A stretch of DNA of 64,000 nt from a virus, in IMG/VR virus record IMGVR_UViG_3300008266_000014, positions 1 through 64,000 of that record; one strand, given 5' to 3'. How positions within the stretch are numbered: the first letter of the stretch is position 1; the number at the start of each line of letters is the position of its first letter. Below the pieces are notes generated by a model, which was given only the letters and a program-made list of their open reading frames with translations, had not been told where the DNA came from and made no database searches. The position numbers and the translations under genes are program-made. Positions 31,001 through 39,224 of the stretch are shown here, piece by piece.

Positions 31001-34000
31001 ACTATTTTAGTGCCTCCTTATCCTTCTCTTTCTCCAAAAAAGGCAGCAGAAGTGAAACGTCAAGACTACGCTACGTATGTCAAGATGGACCAGGTTAAGC
31101 GCTACACTATGAAGGATATTAAACAGATTGAAGAAAGACTAAAGAATCTTGAATACTATTCACTTCTCAATACACTAGAGAAGAATGCAAAAGATCTTGT
31201 TATCCCAAGTGAATCCAATAATGCTATTAACAGATTCAAGAACGGCTTCTTCGTTGATCCGTTGAATTCGTACGATGTAGCTAATGTTGATGATCCAGAA
31301 TTTAACATTTTAATTGATGATAAACAGTCTTACGCCCGTCCTCCAATAGATCAGAACACTATTGATTTAAAAATTAAATCTGCAAACTCGGTTAATGCGA
31401 CTGTGAAGGGTGACGTTGCTCTACTGTCGTACACAGAGGATGTTGCTTTCAATCAACCTCTTGCAACAAGGTACAGAAACCTTGCCCAGCTTGCATGGGG
31501 TTTTGAGGGAGCAATAAGAATCTTCCCAGAGTATGACAATTACTATGATTCAACTAGAAAAGCAGTTAAATTTACTTTTGATCTTTCCACACCACTGAAC
31601 GGTCTTATCAAAACCATTAATGATACAGTTGTGTTCAAAGCGGATTCGAAAAAAGTTACTGTTAAACAGTCAGACTGGGTTAATGTTGGTCCTACGTGGT
31701 GGCAGAATGGTCAAAACCAGCAGCAGGTTGCAACACAGACAACTACAACACAAACAACCACTGGAACAATTCAAGCTGGGTCTTCAGTACAGAGTAACCA
31801 AGAAATTGGTGACTTCCTCTCTGATTTTGATTTCAATCCTTTTATTCGTGGCCAAGAAATTTATTTTGTGGTTACTGGATTGAGACCTGGTGCTAGACAC
31901 TACGCATTTTTTGATAAGCAGTCTGTGGAGTCAAGACCAGGAGAAATTGTAAATATTTCTAGTATTACAAGTTCGGCGTCTCTAGAAAATGATAATAATT
32001 TTAGATTTACTGGGGTCAAGAACGCTAATCTCGTTGCAAATAGCACTGGAGGTCTCGCAGGTGTATTATATGTTCCTGCTGGCACCTTTAATGTGGGCCA
32101 GAGAGAAATTTTAATTACCGATGTCAATGACGTCGATAGTCTTGATACATCTATATCAAAAGCTACGTGCTCTTTCAACGCTTACAATTTCACCAAGCAG
32201 ATATCAAATCTGACTATGGTGACAAAGCAGCCGTCTACATACTCACCCGTCACCACAGTTAATACCATTGTAAACACAGTCCCTATTTCAAGAGTTAGAA
32301 GATGGGACCCACTTGCCCAGACATTTAATATCAACTTCAATGATGGTAGTGATGGGTGTTTCTTGACTAAGTTTGATTTATTCTTTAAACAAAAAAGTTC
32401 CACTCTTGGTTTAACAATACAAGTGAGGGAAACTGACAACGGATATCCATCGCCTACGGTGTTGACGCAAAAACAAATTGCAGCTTCTTCTGTGAATGTT
32501 AGTGATGATGGAACGTCTGCAACAACGATTGTTTTAGACACCCCAGTCTTTATAAGAAATAATAAAGATTATTGTATTACAGTAATGCCGGATCAAAATT
32601 CGCCAGATTATTTAATATGGACAGCTGTACCTGGACAGCCAGACGTAGCTACAAACAACGTTGACAATGGTGATTTTGGGATAGGAGTTCTGTTCCTCTC
32701 TTCTAACGATAAGGTTTGGACCCCGATTCAGAACGAAGATGTAAAAATTAAAGCATATTATGCTAAATTTACACCTACGTCTGGAACAGTCTTGCTTGAG
32801 AATGATAACTACGAGTTCCTTTCTATATCAAATACTGAGGGTTCTTTTGTTGGTGGAGAGCGAGTTGCACAGAAAGCAAATTCATACGTCACAGCAGCTA
32901 CCTTCACCGGAAATACCACCAGTGGTGTAGCAAATACGTCAGCAAGTCTAACCTCTACTGTCAGTGCTGGTGATTATTTACTGATTGTTTATGGAGACAG
33001 TGTCACATCTGCAAAGACTGGAACTGTTTCAGTGTCGTCTGGAAACACAACGGTCACAGGATCAGGCACGAGCTTCAATACCGAATATACTGTTGGTGAT
33101 TATTTACTAATCAGCAGTAATGTGAGAGAAGTTGTTGCTATAGCGAATTCAACCCAGATGACTATTGATGCTCCGCTAACAGCAGTCGCAGCTTCTGTTG
33201 CTCATTATGGAGTTACTGATACACTACAAATTAATAAAGTTCTTTCAGTCAATGCTACTTCTGTATCACTGAGAGACAACTTAATTAAAACAATCGACAA
33301 TGCAACAGTATATGCTGGTGTACAGAAAGTTGTTACAGGTATTGTTGACAAGGTAGGAACTGATAACACAATTGTTATTAAAAATTCTACCGCTGCTAAT
33401 AGCTCGTTTGTGTTTGCTTCTACGAAGTCCTTGGTTGGTGGCATTTCGCAAGCAAGAAGCACCATCAGTAGTGTGGATGATTTTACTGTTAATTATGTCG
33501 AACCACATATTTCTACAGTTGTTCCTAATCCTACAGGTGTGTCATTGACACAATCTATTGCTGGAACCTCAGCAGCAACTGCGAATCAATCAGTATCGTT
33601 TGGTGTTTCTAACAAAACTCTCTATGAAGCTGAAATTAGATCAAGAAGTAATGAAATTATTTTAGATTCAGGAAACAAATCTTTCAATCTATTTGTTTCT
33701 TTGACAAGACCATCAAATGTAAATAAAATAAGCCCTATCATCGATTTGAATCCTGCAAGTGTGGTTGTGTTGCAGAATAAAGTGAACAATTCAAGCAGTA
33801 ATGAAAATACGAAGTATGGATCTGCAACTGTTAAATATATTTCCAAGCAGGTAGTTCTTGCTGATGGGCTCGATGCTGAAGATTTGAAGGTTTATCTCAC
33901 AGCCTACAAGCCAGTGAGTACAGATGTGCTGGTCTATGGTAAATTCCTCAATAGTTCTGATACGGAATCGTTTAACGATAAAGATTGGACGCTTTTGGAT

Positions 34001-34507
34001 CAAACTACGGAAACAAACTTGTACAGTGACCTTGCTGACGCCCAAGATTACTTGGAGTATGAGTATTCGGTACCAAGAAGTCCTTTATCAACCTCAGTTG
34101 CTGGAAAAGTAACTACAAACTCTAATACAACATTGACTGGTGTAGATACTACATTCACGTCAGCTCTTTCAAGTGGTGATGTGATTAAGATTGTTAGTCC
34201 ATCTTCTCCTTCTGCGTTTGAGATAAATGTTGTGCAGTCGGTTTCTAATAATACAACTGTTGTGTTGTCAAACAGTAACGGACCTTACTCCAACACCAGT
34301 TCAAGTGGGTTTGATTTAGAGAAAGTAACATATCCAAAAACTGCATTTAAGTACTCAAATGATAATAACATAATTAGATATTACGATTCTAACCAATCTG
34401 GATACTCAACATATAAGATTTTTGCAATAAAAATTGTACTTCTTTCAGGGTCTACAGAAGTTGTTCCGGTTGTTAAGGATATTAGAGCTTTGGCGGTATC
34501 GGTATGA
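28001..34507 (+). CDS. Giant DUF4815 baseplate/fibre protein
   Basis: 2168 residues, the largest gene in the window. The N-terminal ~90 residues (NISPYFDDYDETKNFQRILF, VPVQARELTQLQTILQKQVERFGD) mark DUF4815, the module found in marine T4-like phages in the place of gp10. The middle has collagen-free beta domains, a conserved KMDQVKRYTMKDIKQIEERLKN coiled coil around residues 1028-1050, and a threonine/glutamine-rich linker (QQVATQTTTTQTTTGT). Three of the ~60-residue 'GT-V-GS-T-F' modules are near 29926, 33016 and 34102. It likely attaches fibres to the baseplate. AGAGGAATAA precedes ATG 28001. Confidence 0.8.
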   Translation: MSLETNFNISPYFDDYDETKNFQRILFRPAVPVQARELTQLQTILQKQVERFGDNIYKQGTIIKGCTFTYDYNYEYIKIKDLQVNGLAANPSSYANLYAIETTSNLYSIVVNSAQGLESQDPDTNILYVKYINTGTGEKKKFANNETVTLYNQDFRLVSVSINSGGTLYSNTDYITFSGGGGSGASANIVTYSNGTIRSIIFSSTGTGYVTTPSANIVNSTGGSTITGSGASLSVINYVAQVVVANSSFTANSTTPVGVGTAVTVSDGIIYQKGHFLRVEQQTVIVDKFSKTPNNVVLGFYTQESIVNNSVDTSLLDNAQGYSNYTAPGANRLKLTPILQVVSAANAASNTEFFKLVEFENGRVIKRKTETEFNSIDKKLSQRTAEESGDYVVNQFQISTSDISSNTTHLNVVVGPGVGYVDGTRIEINDSVTLKARQGVDTNTASSQSIATNYGNYVLVKEMLGTFDFTTGATVNLKNALNTDVSDNFGGAPSSAGSTIGTAKIRSLEYESGTIGAPSAVYRLYLFDITMSKGYTFKDTRSVQATGVVADVVLEDGNAVLKDTDFDTLVFTSGFTSVNSIANVDLIYRTVTTNTFNTSGNTTIEVTGTYDTFPYTAGGTLNSVQEREFIVIPTANAISSSNLTGTVSSSGNVITGSTTNFINQLDVGDYIKFQGNTGIYRVSTIASATSMTIEGTGDPTVSANSFVLAYPANVPIRLDRTGANVQIGALGTTAAINIGNTITGSTGVKVVHNVKVSPGSNIIHKAKSVVKRVFVKLSTDKLTETTKGPWCLGIPDVFQLNAVYVGTSNTYSNTTTNYVSSFQLETGQTDNLYGLSYLRYKPGSTLSLTSSSCLLVEVDLFTHGSGYYISSRSYPVDDTTTPLPSNKIRTESIPNFTSPKTGKVESLRNVVDFRPIAANTANAAATTVASATIDPSSTETITGTLYFPTPNEVFEADVQYYMSRADRVILDRNGNVTIKEGVSSTTPVPPQVPDKSMLLGTILVPPYPSLSPKKAAEVKRQDYATYVKMDQVKRYTMKDIKQIEERLKNLEYYSLLNTLEKNAKDLVIPSESNNAINRFKNGFFVDPLNSYDVANVDDPEFNILIDDKQSYARPPIDQNTIDLKIKSANSVNATVKGDVALLSYTEDVAFNQPLATRYRNLAQLAWGFEGAIRIFPEYDNYYDSTRKAVKFTFDLSTPLNGLIKTINDTVVFKADSKKVTVKQSDWVNVGPTWWQNGQNQQQVATQTTTTQTTTGTIQAGSSVQSNQEIGDFLSDFDFNPFIRGQEIYFVVTGLRPGARHYAFFDKQSVESRPGEIVNISSITSSASLENDNNFRFTGVKNANLVANSTGGLAGVLYVPAGTFNVGQREILITDVNDVDSLDTSISKATCSFNAYNFTKQISNLTMVTKQPSTYSPVTTVNTIVNTVPISRVRRWDPLAQTFNINFNDGSDGCFLTKFDLFFKQKSSTLGLTIQVRETDNGYPSPTVLTQKQIAASSVNVSDDGTSATTIVLDTPVFIRNNKDYCITVMPDQNSPDYLIWTAVPGQPDVATNNVDNGDFGIGVLFLSSNDKVWTPIQNEDVKIKAYYAKFTPTSGTVLLENDNYEFLSISNTEGSFVGGERVAQKANSYVTAATFTGNTTSGVANTSASLTSTVSAGDYLLIVYGDSVTSAKTGTVSVSSGNTTVTGSGTSFNTEYTVGDYLLISSNVREVVAIANSTQMTIDAPLTAVAASVAHYGVTDTLQINKVLSVNATSVSLRDNLIKTIDNATVYAGVQKVVTGIVDKVGTDNTIVIKNSTAANSSFVFASTKSLVGGISQARSTISSVDDFTVNYVEPHISTVVPNPTGVSLTQSIAGTSAATANQSVSFGVSNKTLYEAEIRSRSNEIILDSGNKSFNLFVSLTRPSNVNKISPIIDLNPASVVVLQNKVNNSSSNENTKYGSATVKYISKQVVLADGLDAEDLKVYLTAYKPVSTDVLVYGKFLNSSDTESFNDKDWTLLDQTTETNLYSDLADAQDYLEYEYSVPRSPLSTSVAGKVTTNSNTTLTGVDTTFTSALSSGDVIKIVSPSSPSAFEINVVQSVSNNTTVVLSNSNGPYSNTSSSGFDLEKVTYPKTAFKYSNDNNIIRYYDSNQSGYSTYKIFAIKIVLLSGSTEVVPVVKDIRALAVSV

Positions 34508-34734
34508 GTATAGTAAAAACCGATGTTTCTGATTTTGATAGGGATGTTGGTAATGGTGCGTTAATAAATAATAATGTTAACGCATTCACCCTCTATAAGC
34601 AAAGAAGACAGCAGCAGCAAGATGCAAATAGTCTTCAAACCCAGGTTGATAACTTGAAAACAGATATCAATGAAATCAAGAGTTTATTAATGGTCCTAAT
34701 TCAAAGAGATAGCAATGGCACTTTCAACAGCTAA
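34504..34734 (+). CDS. Small coiled-coil fibre-region protein, 76 aa
   Basis: 76 residues starting with ATG overlapping the previous stop. The N-terminal part is asparagine-rich (GNGALINNNVNAFTLYK); the C-terminal half is a glutamine-rich coiled coil (RRQQQQDANSLQTQVDNLKTDINEIKSLLMVLI). The design suggests a trimerisation or connector piece between the large DUF4815 protein and the next fibre. It overlaps the next gene by 20 bases. No named family. Confidence 0.65.
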   Translation: MSIVKTDVSDFDRDVGNGALINNNVNAFTLYKQRRQQQQDANSLQTQVDNLKTDINEIKSLLMVLIQRDSNGTFNS

Positions 34735-35836
34735 TGTAAACACAAGCACGGATTCTTTCCAAAACTGGATTGATAAAACTAACATTCTTCTTGATGCTTA
34801 TTCCACGACTATTGTAACCACCGCTGCAAATACCGGGGGTGGTACCACAGTCGGTAATGCTGTCATAAACGGCACTTTCCGAGCAAATACTTTAGTAGCT
34901 GGGGAAAATCTTAGAGGTGGTAACGTCACTACCAGTGGAGTCCTTTCAATATCCAGTAACGTATCGATAGGCAACTCTACTGTTAATACTGTTTTTAGCA
35001 CTACTACTATTGATACAGACCTGGCTCTAACAGTTGGGGGAGCAGCGACTCTCTCAGGTACTCTTTTGGTTAGTGGGGTGGCTACTCTTGCAGGAAATAC
35101 AATTCTTTCCGGAACATCCCACACAATTGCTGGTAATTCTAGTTTTGATTCTGGTGTTCTGTTTGTTGATGGTACAAATAATAGAGTTGGAGTAAATGAT
35201 AATACTCCTTCCGTTGCCCTTGACGTAACAGGGGACATTAACGTAACAGCTACTGCAAATGTTCAAGGAAATGCTAACGTAGGTGGAACATTTGGTGTCA
35301 CAGGAATTACTACACTAGCTGCTAACGTGAATATCGGCGGGGTTGCTACAGTATCCAACAACTTCAGTGTCACTGGAGATTCGAGACATAGTGGCGACAG
35401 ATTCGTTGTTACTACTTCAGGAGTGAGCGTTAATAGTGTAGCAACATTCACTGCAAACGCAACATTCCAGCAGCAAGTAGTTTCTCAGTCTAACACCCTT
35501 ACAATTAATGTTGCTACATTCATTACATCGTCAAATGGAGATCTAGGTTCAAATACAACATCCCCACTCTTGGTAATGAGTGTACCCAAGGCTACTTACA
35601 AAGGCGGCGAATTAATCGTAAGTATTACTAAATCCACAAAGTCCCAAATATCCAAACTTCTTTTTGTTCATGATAGTAGTGATGTTGAAATGACTGCGTA
35701 TGGAACAATAATGACTCCAGCACTAGACCCTGATCTTGGTACAATTACTGCGGGTATAAATAATGCCAATGTAGAAATAAAAATACAACAATCAACAGGA
35801 AATACGGCCGTTAAAATGATGGCAACCTTATTCTAA
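34715..35836 (+). CDS. Tail fibre-like protein, 373 aa
   Basis: The N-terminus (TDSFQNWIDKTNILLDAYS) is a recurrent attachment motif of marine T4-like fibres. The body is a repetitive beta structure rich in Thr, Ser, Gly, Asn and Val, with one copy of the 'FDSGVLFVDG-NNRVGVN' module (about residues 145-165). The C-terminal ~90 residues (GGELIVSITKSTKSQISKLLFVHDSS ... GTIMTPALD) look like a compact knob domain. It lacks the S74 chaperone seen in the next fibre. It probably forms trimers at the baseplate. Start ATG 34715 lies inside the preceding gene. Confidence 0.75.
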   Translation: MALSTANVNTSTDSFQNWIDKTNILLDAYSTTIVTTAANTGGGTTVGNAVINGTFRANTLVAGENLRGGNVTTSGVLSISSNVSIGNSTVNTVFSTTTIDTDLALTVGGAATLSGTLLVSGVATLAGNTILSGTSHTIAGNSSFDSGVLFVDGTNNRVGVNDNTPSVALDVTGDINVTATANVQGNANVGGTFGVTGITTLAANVNIGGVATVSNNFSVTGDSRHSGDRFVVTTSGVSVNSVATFTANATFQQQVVSQSNTLTINVATFITSSNGDLGSNTTSPLLVMSVPKATYKGGELIVSITKSTKSQISKLLFVHDSSDVEMTAYGTIMTPALDPDLGTITAGINNANVEIKIQQSTGNTAVKMMATLF

Positions 35837-37375
35837 ACAGGTTATAAATGGCAAATACAAGATTCAAAACCCACCACGGTTTAAACTCCACAGCTAATAG
35901 TTATGTCCAGGGTGATTTGGAGGTTACAGGAAATGTGCAAATTGGAGGTGTATTAGCTTATAGCGGTGTTGCTGTTGGTAACTTTATTCCAGATTCTGAC
36001 CAGCGTGATTTAGGAAATACGACAAATAGATGGGATCTTTTTGGTTTTACAGCTAATATTGCCAGTACATTAAGAGCTAATGGAGCAGCATCTCTCGGAA
36101 ATACGTTAACAGTCACTGGTGCTGCTACATTTTCCAACACTATCACTATTGAAAATAATGCAAATTTAACGAGCACGTTATCAGTTAACGGAGCAGCCTC
36201 TTTTTCAAATAGTATTACGGTTGTTGGGGATGTTATATCTAATAACACATTAACGGCTAATGGTAATACGTCTTTTACCAACACCCTCTTTGTTCTCACT
36301 ACTAACAGCACCTCAAATGTATTAACGATTGGTGCTGTCAATACCTCGGTAGATTCGGGTGTTCTTTTCGTTGATTCAGTGAATAACAGAGTCGGTGTTA
36401 ATAATACTGCTCCTGGAGTCGCTTTGCGTGTCACTGGTGCAGTTGACATTTCTTCTACTGCAAATATTCAAGGTAGTGCCAATGTAAGTGGTACTTTTGG
36501 TGTTGGTGGCAATACAACACTCAGTGGGACTCTCCAGACAGTTGCTGGTAATGTAAACTTTGATTCTGGTGTTCTATTTGTTGATTCTGTAAATAATAGA
36601 GTTGGTGTAAATAACACGACACCAGATGCGTCCTTCGTAGTTACAGGTACAGCAAATATTAGTGGCAATACTGTTATTACTGGTACATCACACTCAATAA
36701 CTGGTAATGTTAATATTGACTCTGGAGCGCTCTATGTTGATGGAGTAAGCAACAGAGTAGGTATCAATAATACAACACCAGATGCAGCGCTAACGCTGAC
36801 AGGTTCTGCAAATATATCTGGACTGATCACAGGATCTTCTGGTGCATCTTTAACGGGTACTGTTAATGTTTCTAGTGGCATTAACATTGGTTCAACTTTA
36901 AGTGTAAACACGTCTTCACTTCTAGTTAATACTTTTGTTACTGTATCGGGACTGCTGTCGTCTAATACAACAAGCCCGCAAGTAAATGGATTCAGCACAT
37001 TGTTTCTTTCAGAAGTATCTCCAGGAGATCAAATTCTTTTTTCAGGAAATACATCTTTATTCACTGTACAGTCCATAACAAATAATACAATATTAACACT
37101 AACAACTAATGCACCAACATCAAGTTCAAATACTGCTCAGCGTTTGGCAACAACAAGAATATCTGTTTCCGAAGTAACAACGAATGGTACCCTCTCTGCT
37201 CAGAGATCGGCTAATCTGTTTGGCAATGTTGCATTGACAAATCAACTTCTTTCTCTAACATCTAATAGTACTTCTAATGTTGTTACCTTTGGATCAGGGA
37301 ATGTGAATTTTGATACCGGTACTTTATTTGTTGATGCGGTAAACAATCGTGTTGGTATAGGTAACACTGCACCAA
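35143..37375 (+). repeat. Fibre repeat: DSGVLFVD-NNRVGVN-P module
   Basis: A repeat unit of roughly 65 bases encoding [FI]DSG-L-VD---NRVG--N--P occurs at about 35143-35210, 36351-36415, 36559-36625, 36714-36780 and 37308-37375, with a worn copy near 37755. Protein conservation is higher than DNA identity, so these are old duplications within and between two fibre genes. They would form successive beta segments in a trimeric shaft. Confidence 0.75.
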
Positions 37376-38622
37376 ATGTAACTTTACAAGTATCCGGTAC
37401 TGTTAACACATCAACACTAACAACAACCACAATAACATCTGGTAATTCTACCAGCAATGTCGTAGCAAACAGTGTAGGTGTAACGGCACCAAATATTAAC
37501 TCCGCTACTCTATTTGTTGGCAACACAACAAGCAATGTGTTTGCAAATAGTACAGGTATTTACACACCTCTTGTTAATGCAACGTCACTTAATGTGAGTT
37601 CTTTCACATCTGGAACCATTGCTGTTGGTAATTCAACTGTTAATGCTTCTATTAACAGCACCTCAATTGTAGTTGGTAACTCAACTTTCAATACGTTTAT
37701 CGGATCTACATATCTTGATATAGATGGATATGTAAACATTGCTGGTGATTTTGCTGTGGATACCAATGTATTAAAGGTAGATGTAACAACAAACCGTGTC
37801 GCTGTGAACAAATCAGTACCAGCAGCAGCTTTAGATGTTGTGGGTGAAGCGCTTATTTCTACAAGTGTTAACTCTGCCTTGTATACCATTGGTAGTACAT
37901 TCATTGCAAATACTACTGGGGTGTATCATACTGGTACTGTAAATGCAACTTCATTTACAACAACTAATTTTATTGCTAATACTAGCCAGATTGGTTTCAC
38001 TAACCTAATTGCAAACTCTATTGGCATTTACCATACGGGCACTGTTAATGCAGCATCGCATACGATTGGATCAAGCTTAATTGCTAACTCTGCTGGTGTG
38101 TATCATACGGGTACAGTCAACGCTGCTTCTCATACTGTTGGTGGTAATTTTACTGCTAACTCCACTGGAGTATATGCTGGAGTAATTTCTGGAACTACAA
38201 CAACCATTACTTCATTGGGTGTTGGAACAGCGCCAACAGGAACGACAGGTGAAATTGTTGCAACAAATGATGTTACAGCTTACTACTCTGATAAACGTCT
38301 CAAAAACATTTTAGGTAATATTGAAAATCCACTGGAAAAGATTAGCAGGATTAATGGTGTGTATTACAAGCAGAACGAGCTTGCTGAGCAGATGGGATAT
38401 AGAAACTACGATACACAAGTTGGTCTAATTGCTCAAGAAGTGCAGAGTATTTTACCGGAAGTAATTAAAATAGCTCCTTTCGATATGGGTCCAGAAAAAG
38501 AAAGTAAGTCGGGTGAGAATTATCTCACTATCCAGTATGAAAAATTAGTGCCATTGCTCGTAGAAGCAATTAAAGAACTTAAACAACAATTAGACGAGTT
38601 AAAAAATGGCAACAAAGGCTAA
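35848..38622 (+). CDS. Tail fibre with S74 intramolecular chaperone, 924 aa
   Basis: After a short N-terminal region (ANTRFKTHHGLNSTANSYVQGDLEVTG) the shaft is built of at least four 'DSG-LFVD--NNRVG--NT-P' modules and one ~60-residue 'SSNTTSPQVNGFSTLF' module (near 36940). The last ~125 residues are a peptidase S74 / endosialidase chaperone: TAYYSDKRLKNILGN holds the Ser-Lys catalytic pair, followed by INGVYYKQNE, QVGLIAQEVQSILPEVI and NYLTIQYEKLVPLLVEAI. The domain helps the trimer fold and then cuts itself off. It ends in a coiled coil that overlaps the next gene by 17 bases. Confidence 0.85.
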   Translation: MANTRFKTHHGLNSTANSYVQGDLEVTGNVQIGGVLAYSGVAVGNFIPDSDQRDLGNTTNRWDLFGFTANIASTLRANGAASLGNTLTVTGAATFSNTITIENNANLTSTLSVNGAASFSNSITVVGDVISNNTLTANGNTSFTNTLFVLTTNSTSNVLTIGAVNTSVDSGVLFVDSVNNRVGVNNTAPGVALRVTGAVDISSTANIQGSANVSGTFGVGGNTTLSGTLQTVAGNVNFDSGVLFVDSVNNRVGVNNTTPDASFVVTGTANISGNTVITGTSHSITGNVNIDSGALYVDGVSNRVGINNTTPDAALTLTGSANISGLITGSSGASLTGTVNVSSGINIGSTLSVNTSSLLVNTFVTVSGLLSSNTTSPQVNGFSTLFLSEVSPGDQILFSGNTSLFTVQSITNNTILTLTTNAPTSSSNTAQRLATTRISVSEVTTNGTLSAQRSANLFGNVALTNQLLSLTSNSTSNVVTFGSGNVNFDTGTLFVDAVNNRVGIGNTAPNVTLQVSGTVNTSTLTTTTITSGNSTSNVVANSVGVTAPNINSATLFVGNTTSNVFANSTGIYTPLVNATSLNVSSFTSGTIAVGNSTVNASINSTSIVVGNSTFNTFIGSTYLDIDGYVNIAGDFAVDTNVLKVDVTTNRVAVNKSVPAAALDVVGEALISTSVNSALYTIGSTFIANTTGVYHTGTVNATSFTTTNFIANTSQIGFTNLIANSIGIYHTGTVNAASHTIGSSLIANSAGVYHTGTVNAASHTVGGNFTANSTGVYAGVISGTTTTITSLGVGTAPTGTTGEIVATNDVTAYYSDKRLKNILGNIENPLEKISRINGVYYKQNELAEQMGYRNYDTQVGLIAQEVQSILPEVIKIAPFDMGPEKESKSGENYLTIQYEKLVPLLVEAIKELKQQLDELKNGNKG

Positions 38623-38935
38623 TATTGTTATTGATCAGGGTACTACGTTTTCTACGAGTATTTCTCTTACTGATGAAAATGGAGATGCTATAGATCTTAC
38701 TGGATATACTGGTAGATCGCAGATGAGAAAACACTATACATCTTCCAACTCTCAGAGTTTTACAGTTGTCTTGAATACATCTGAAGGAACAGTTGCTCTA
38801 TCATTAACACCAGTTCAAACTGCCAACCTTACCCCAGGTAGGTATGTTTACGATGTGGAGATAGTTAGTGCTGCAAATGTGGTATCAAGAATTGTAGAGG
38901 GAATAGTAACAGTCACTCCAGAAGTCACAAGATAA
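38606..38935 (+). CDS. Small fibre-region beta protein, 109 aa
   Basis: 109 residues starting at ATG 38606 inside the end of the S74 fibre gene. The sequence (MATKANIVIDQGTTFSTSISL, DLTGYTGRSQMRKHYTSS, TPGRYVYDVEIVSAANVV) resembles immunoglobulin-like or BppU-N-type phage domains that form the base of receptor-binding complexes. It is immediately followed by another small structural gene. The function is inferred from location; a virion accessory protein is likely. Confidence 0.65.
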   Translation: MATKANIVIDQGTTFSTSISLTDENGDAIDLTGYTGRSQMRKHYTSSNSQSFTVVLNTSEGTVALSLTPVQTANLTPGRYVYDVEIVSAANVVSRIVEGIVTVTPEVTR

Positions 38936-39199
38936 ATGAGTGTTAATAACGCAAGAGTGAGGCTAGTAACAGGCTCAAACATAACCGCAAGAGTAGGAAC
39001 TAGCAACGGTCAGATCCAGGCATCTGCGCCAGTTACTCTTACCACCAGACCAAACAGACTTGATTTGCTCGACGATGTTGAGGAGGGGGTTTCACCCGCA
39101 AATGGCGCTGTCCTCATGTACAGAGCTTCGGATGATAAATATGTTGTAGATCAGATTTCTTTTAGTAATTTAGGTAATCTTGATGGTGGCACATTCTAA
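38936..39199 (+). CDS. Small fibre-region protein ending LDGGTF, 87 aa
   Basis: 87 residues starting one base after the previous stop. It contains a beta-rich N-terminus (ARVRLVTGSNITARVGTSNGQ), LDLLDDVEEG, then YRASDDKYVVDQI and the ending NLDGGTF. The same ending, LDGGTF, closes the larger fibre at 39225-41399, and YR-SDDKYV-D resembles segments that come before such endings. This suggests a shared C-terminal interaction tag. No family is assigned. Confidence 0.65.
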   Translation: MSVNNARVRLVTGSNITARVGTSNGQIQASAPVTLTTRPNRLDLLDDVEEGVSPANGAVLMYRASDDKYVVDQISFSNLGNLDGGTF

Positions 39200-39224
39200 A
39201 AAAGAACAAAAATAAGGTAGGGAA

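Noticed and set aside
35143-37375. CRISPR-like or tandem DNA repeat array in the fibre genes
   Set aside because: The repeats are coding, conserved at protein level with variable DNA and uneven spacing, so they are fibre shaft modules.
34798-37904. Long minus-strand ORFs opposite the fibre genes
   Set aside because: They follow from biased codon use in Thr/Asn/Val-rich fibres, have no ribosome binding sites and no family resemblance.
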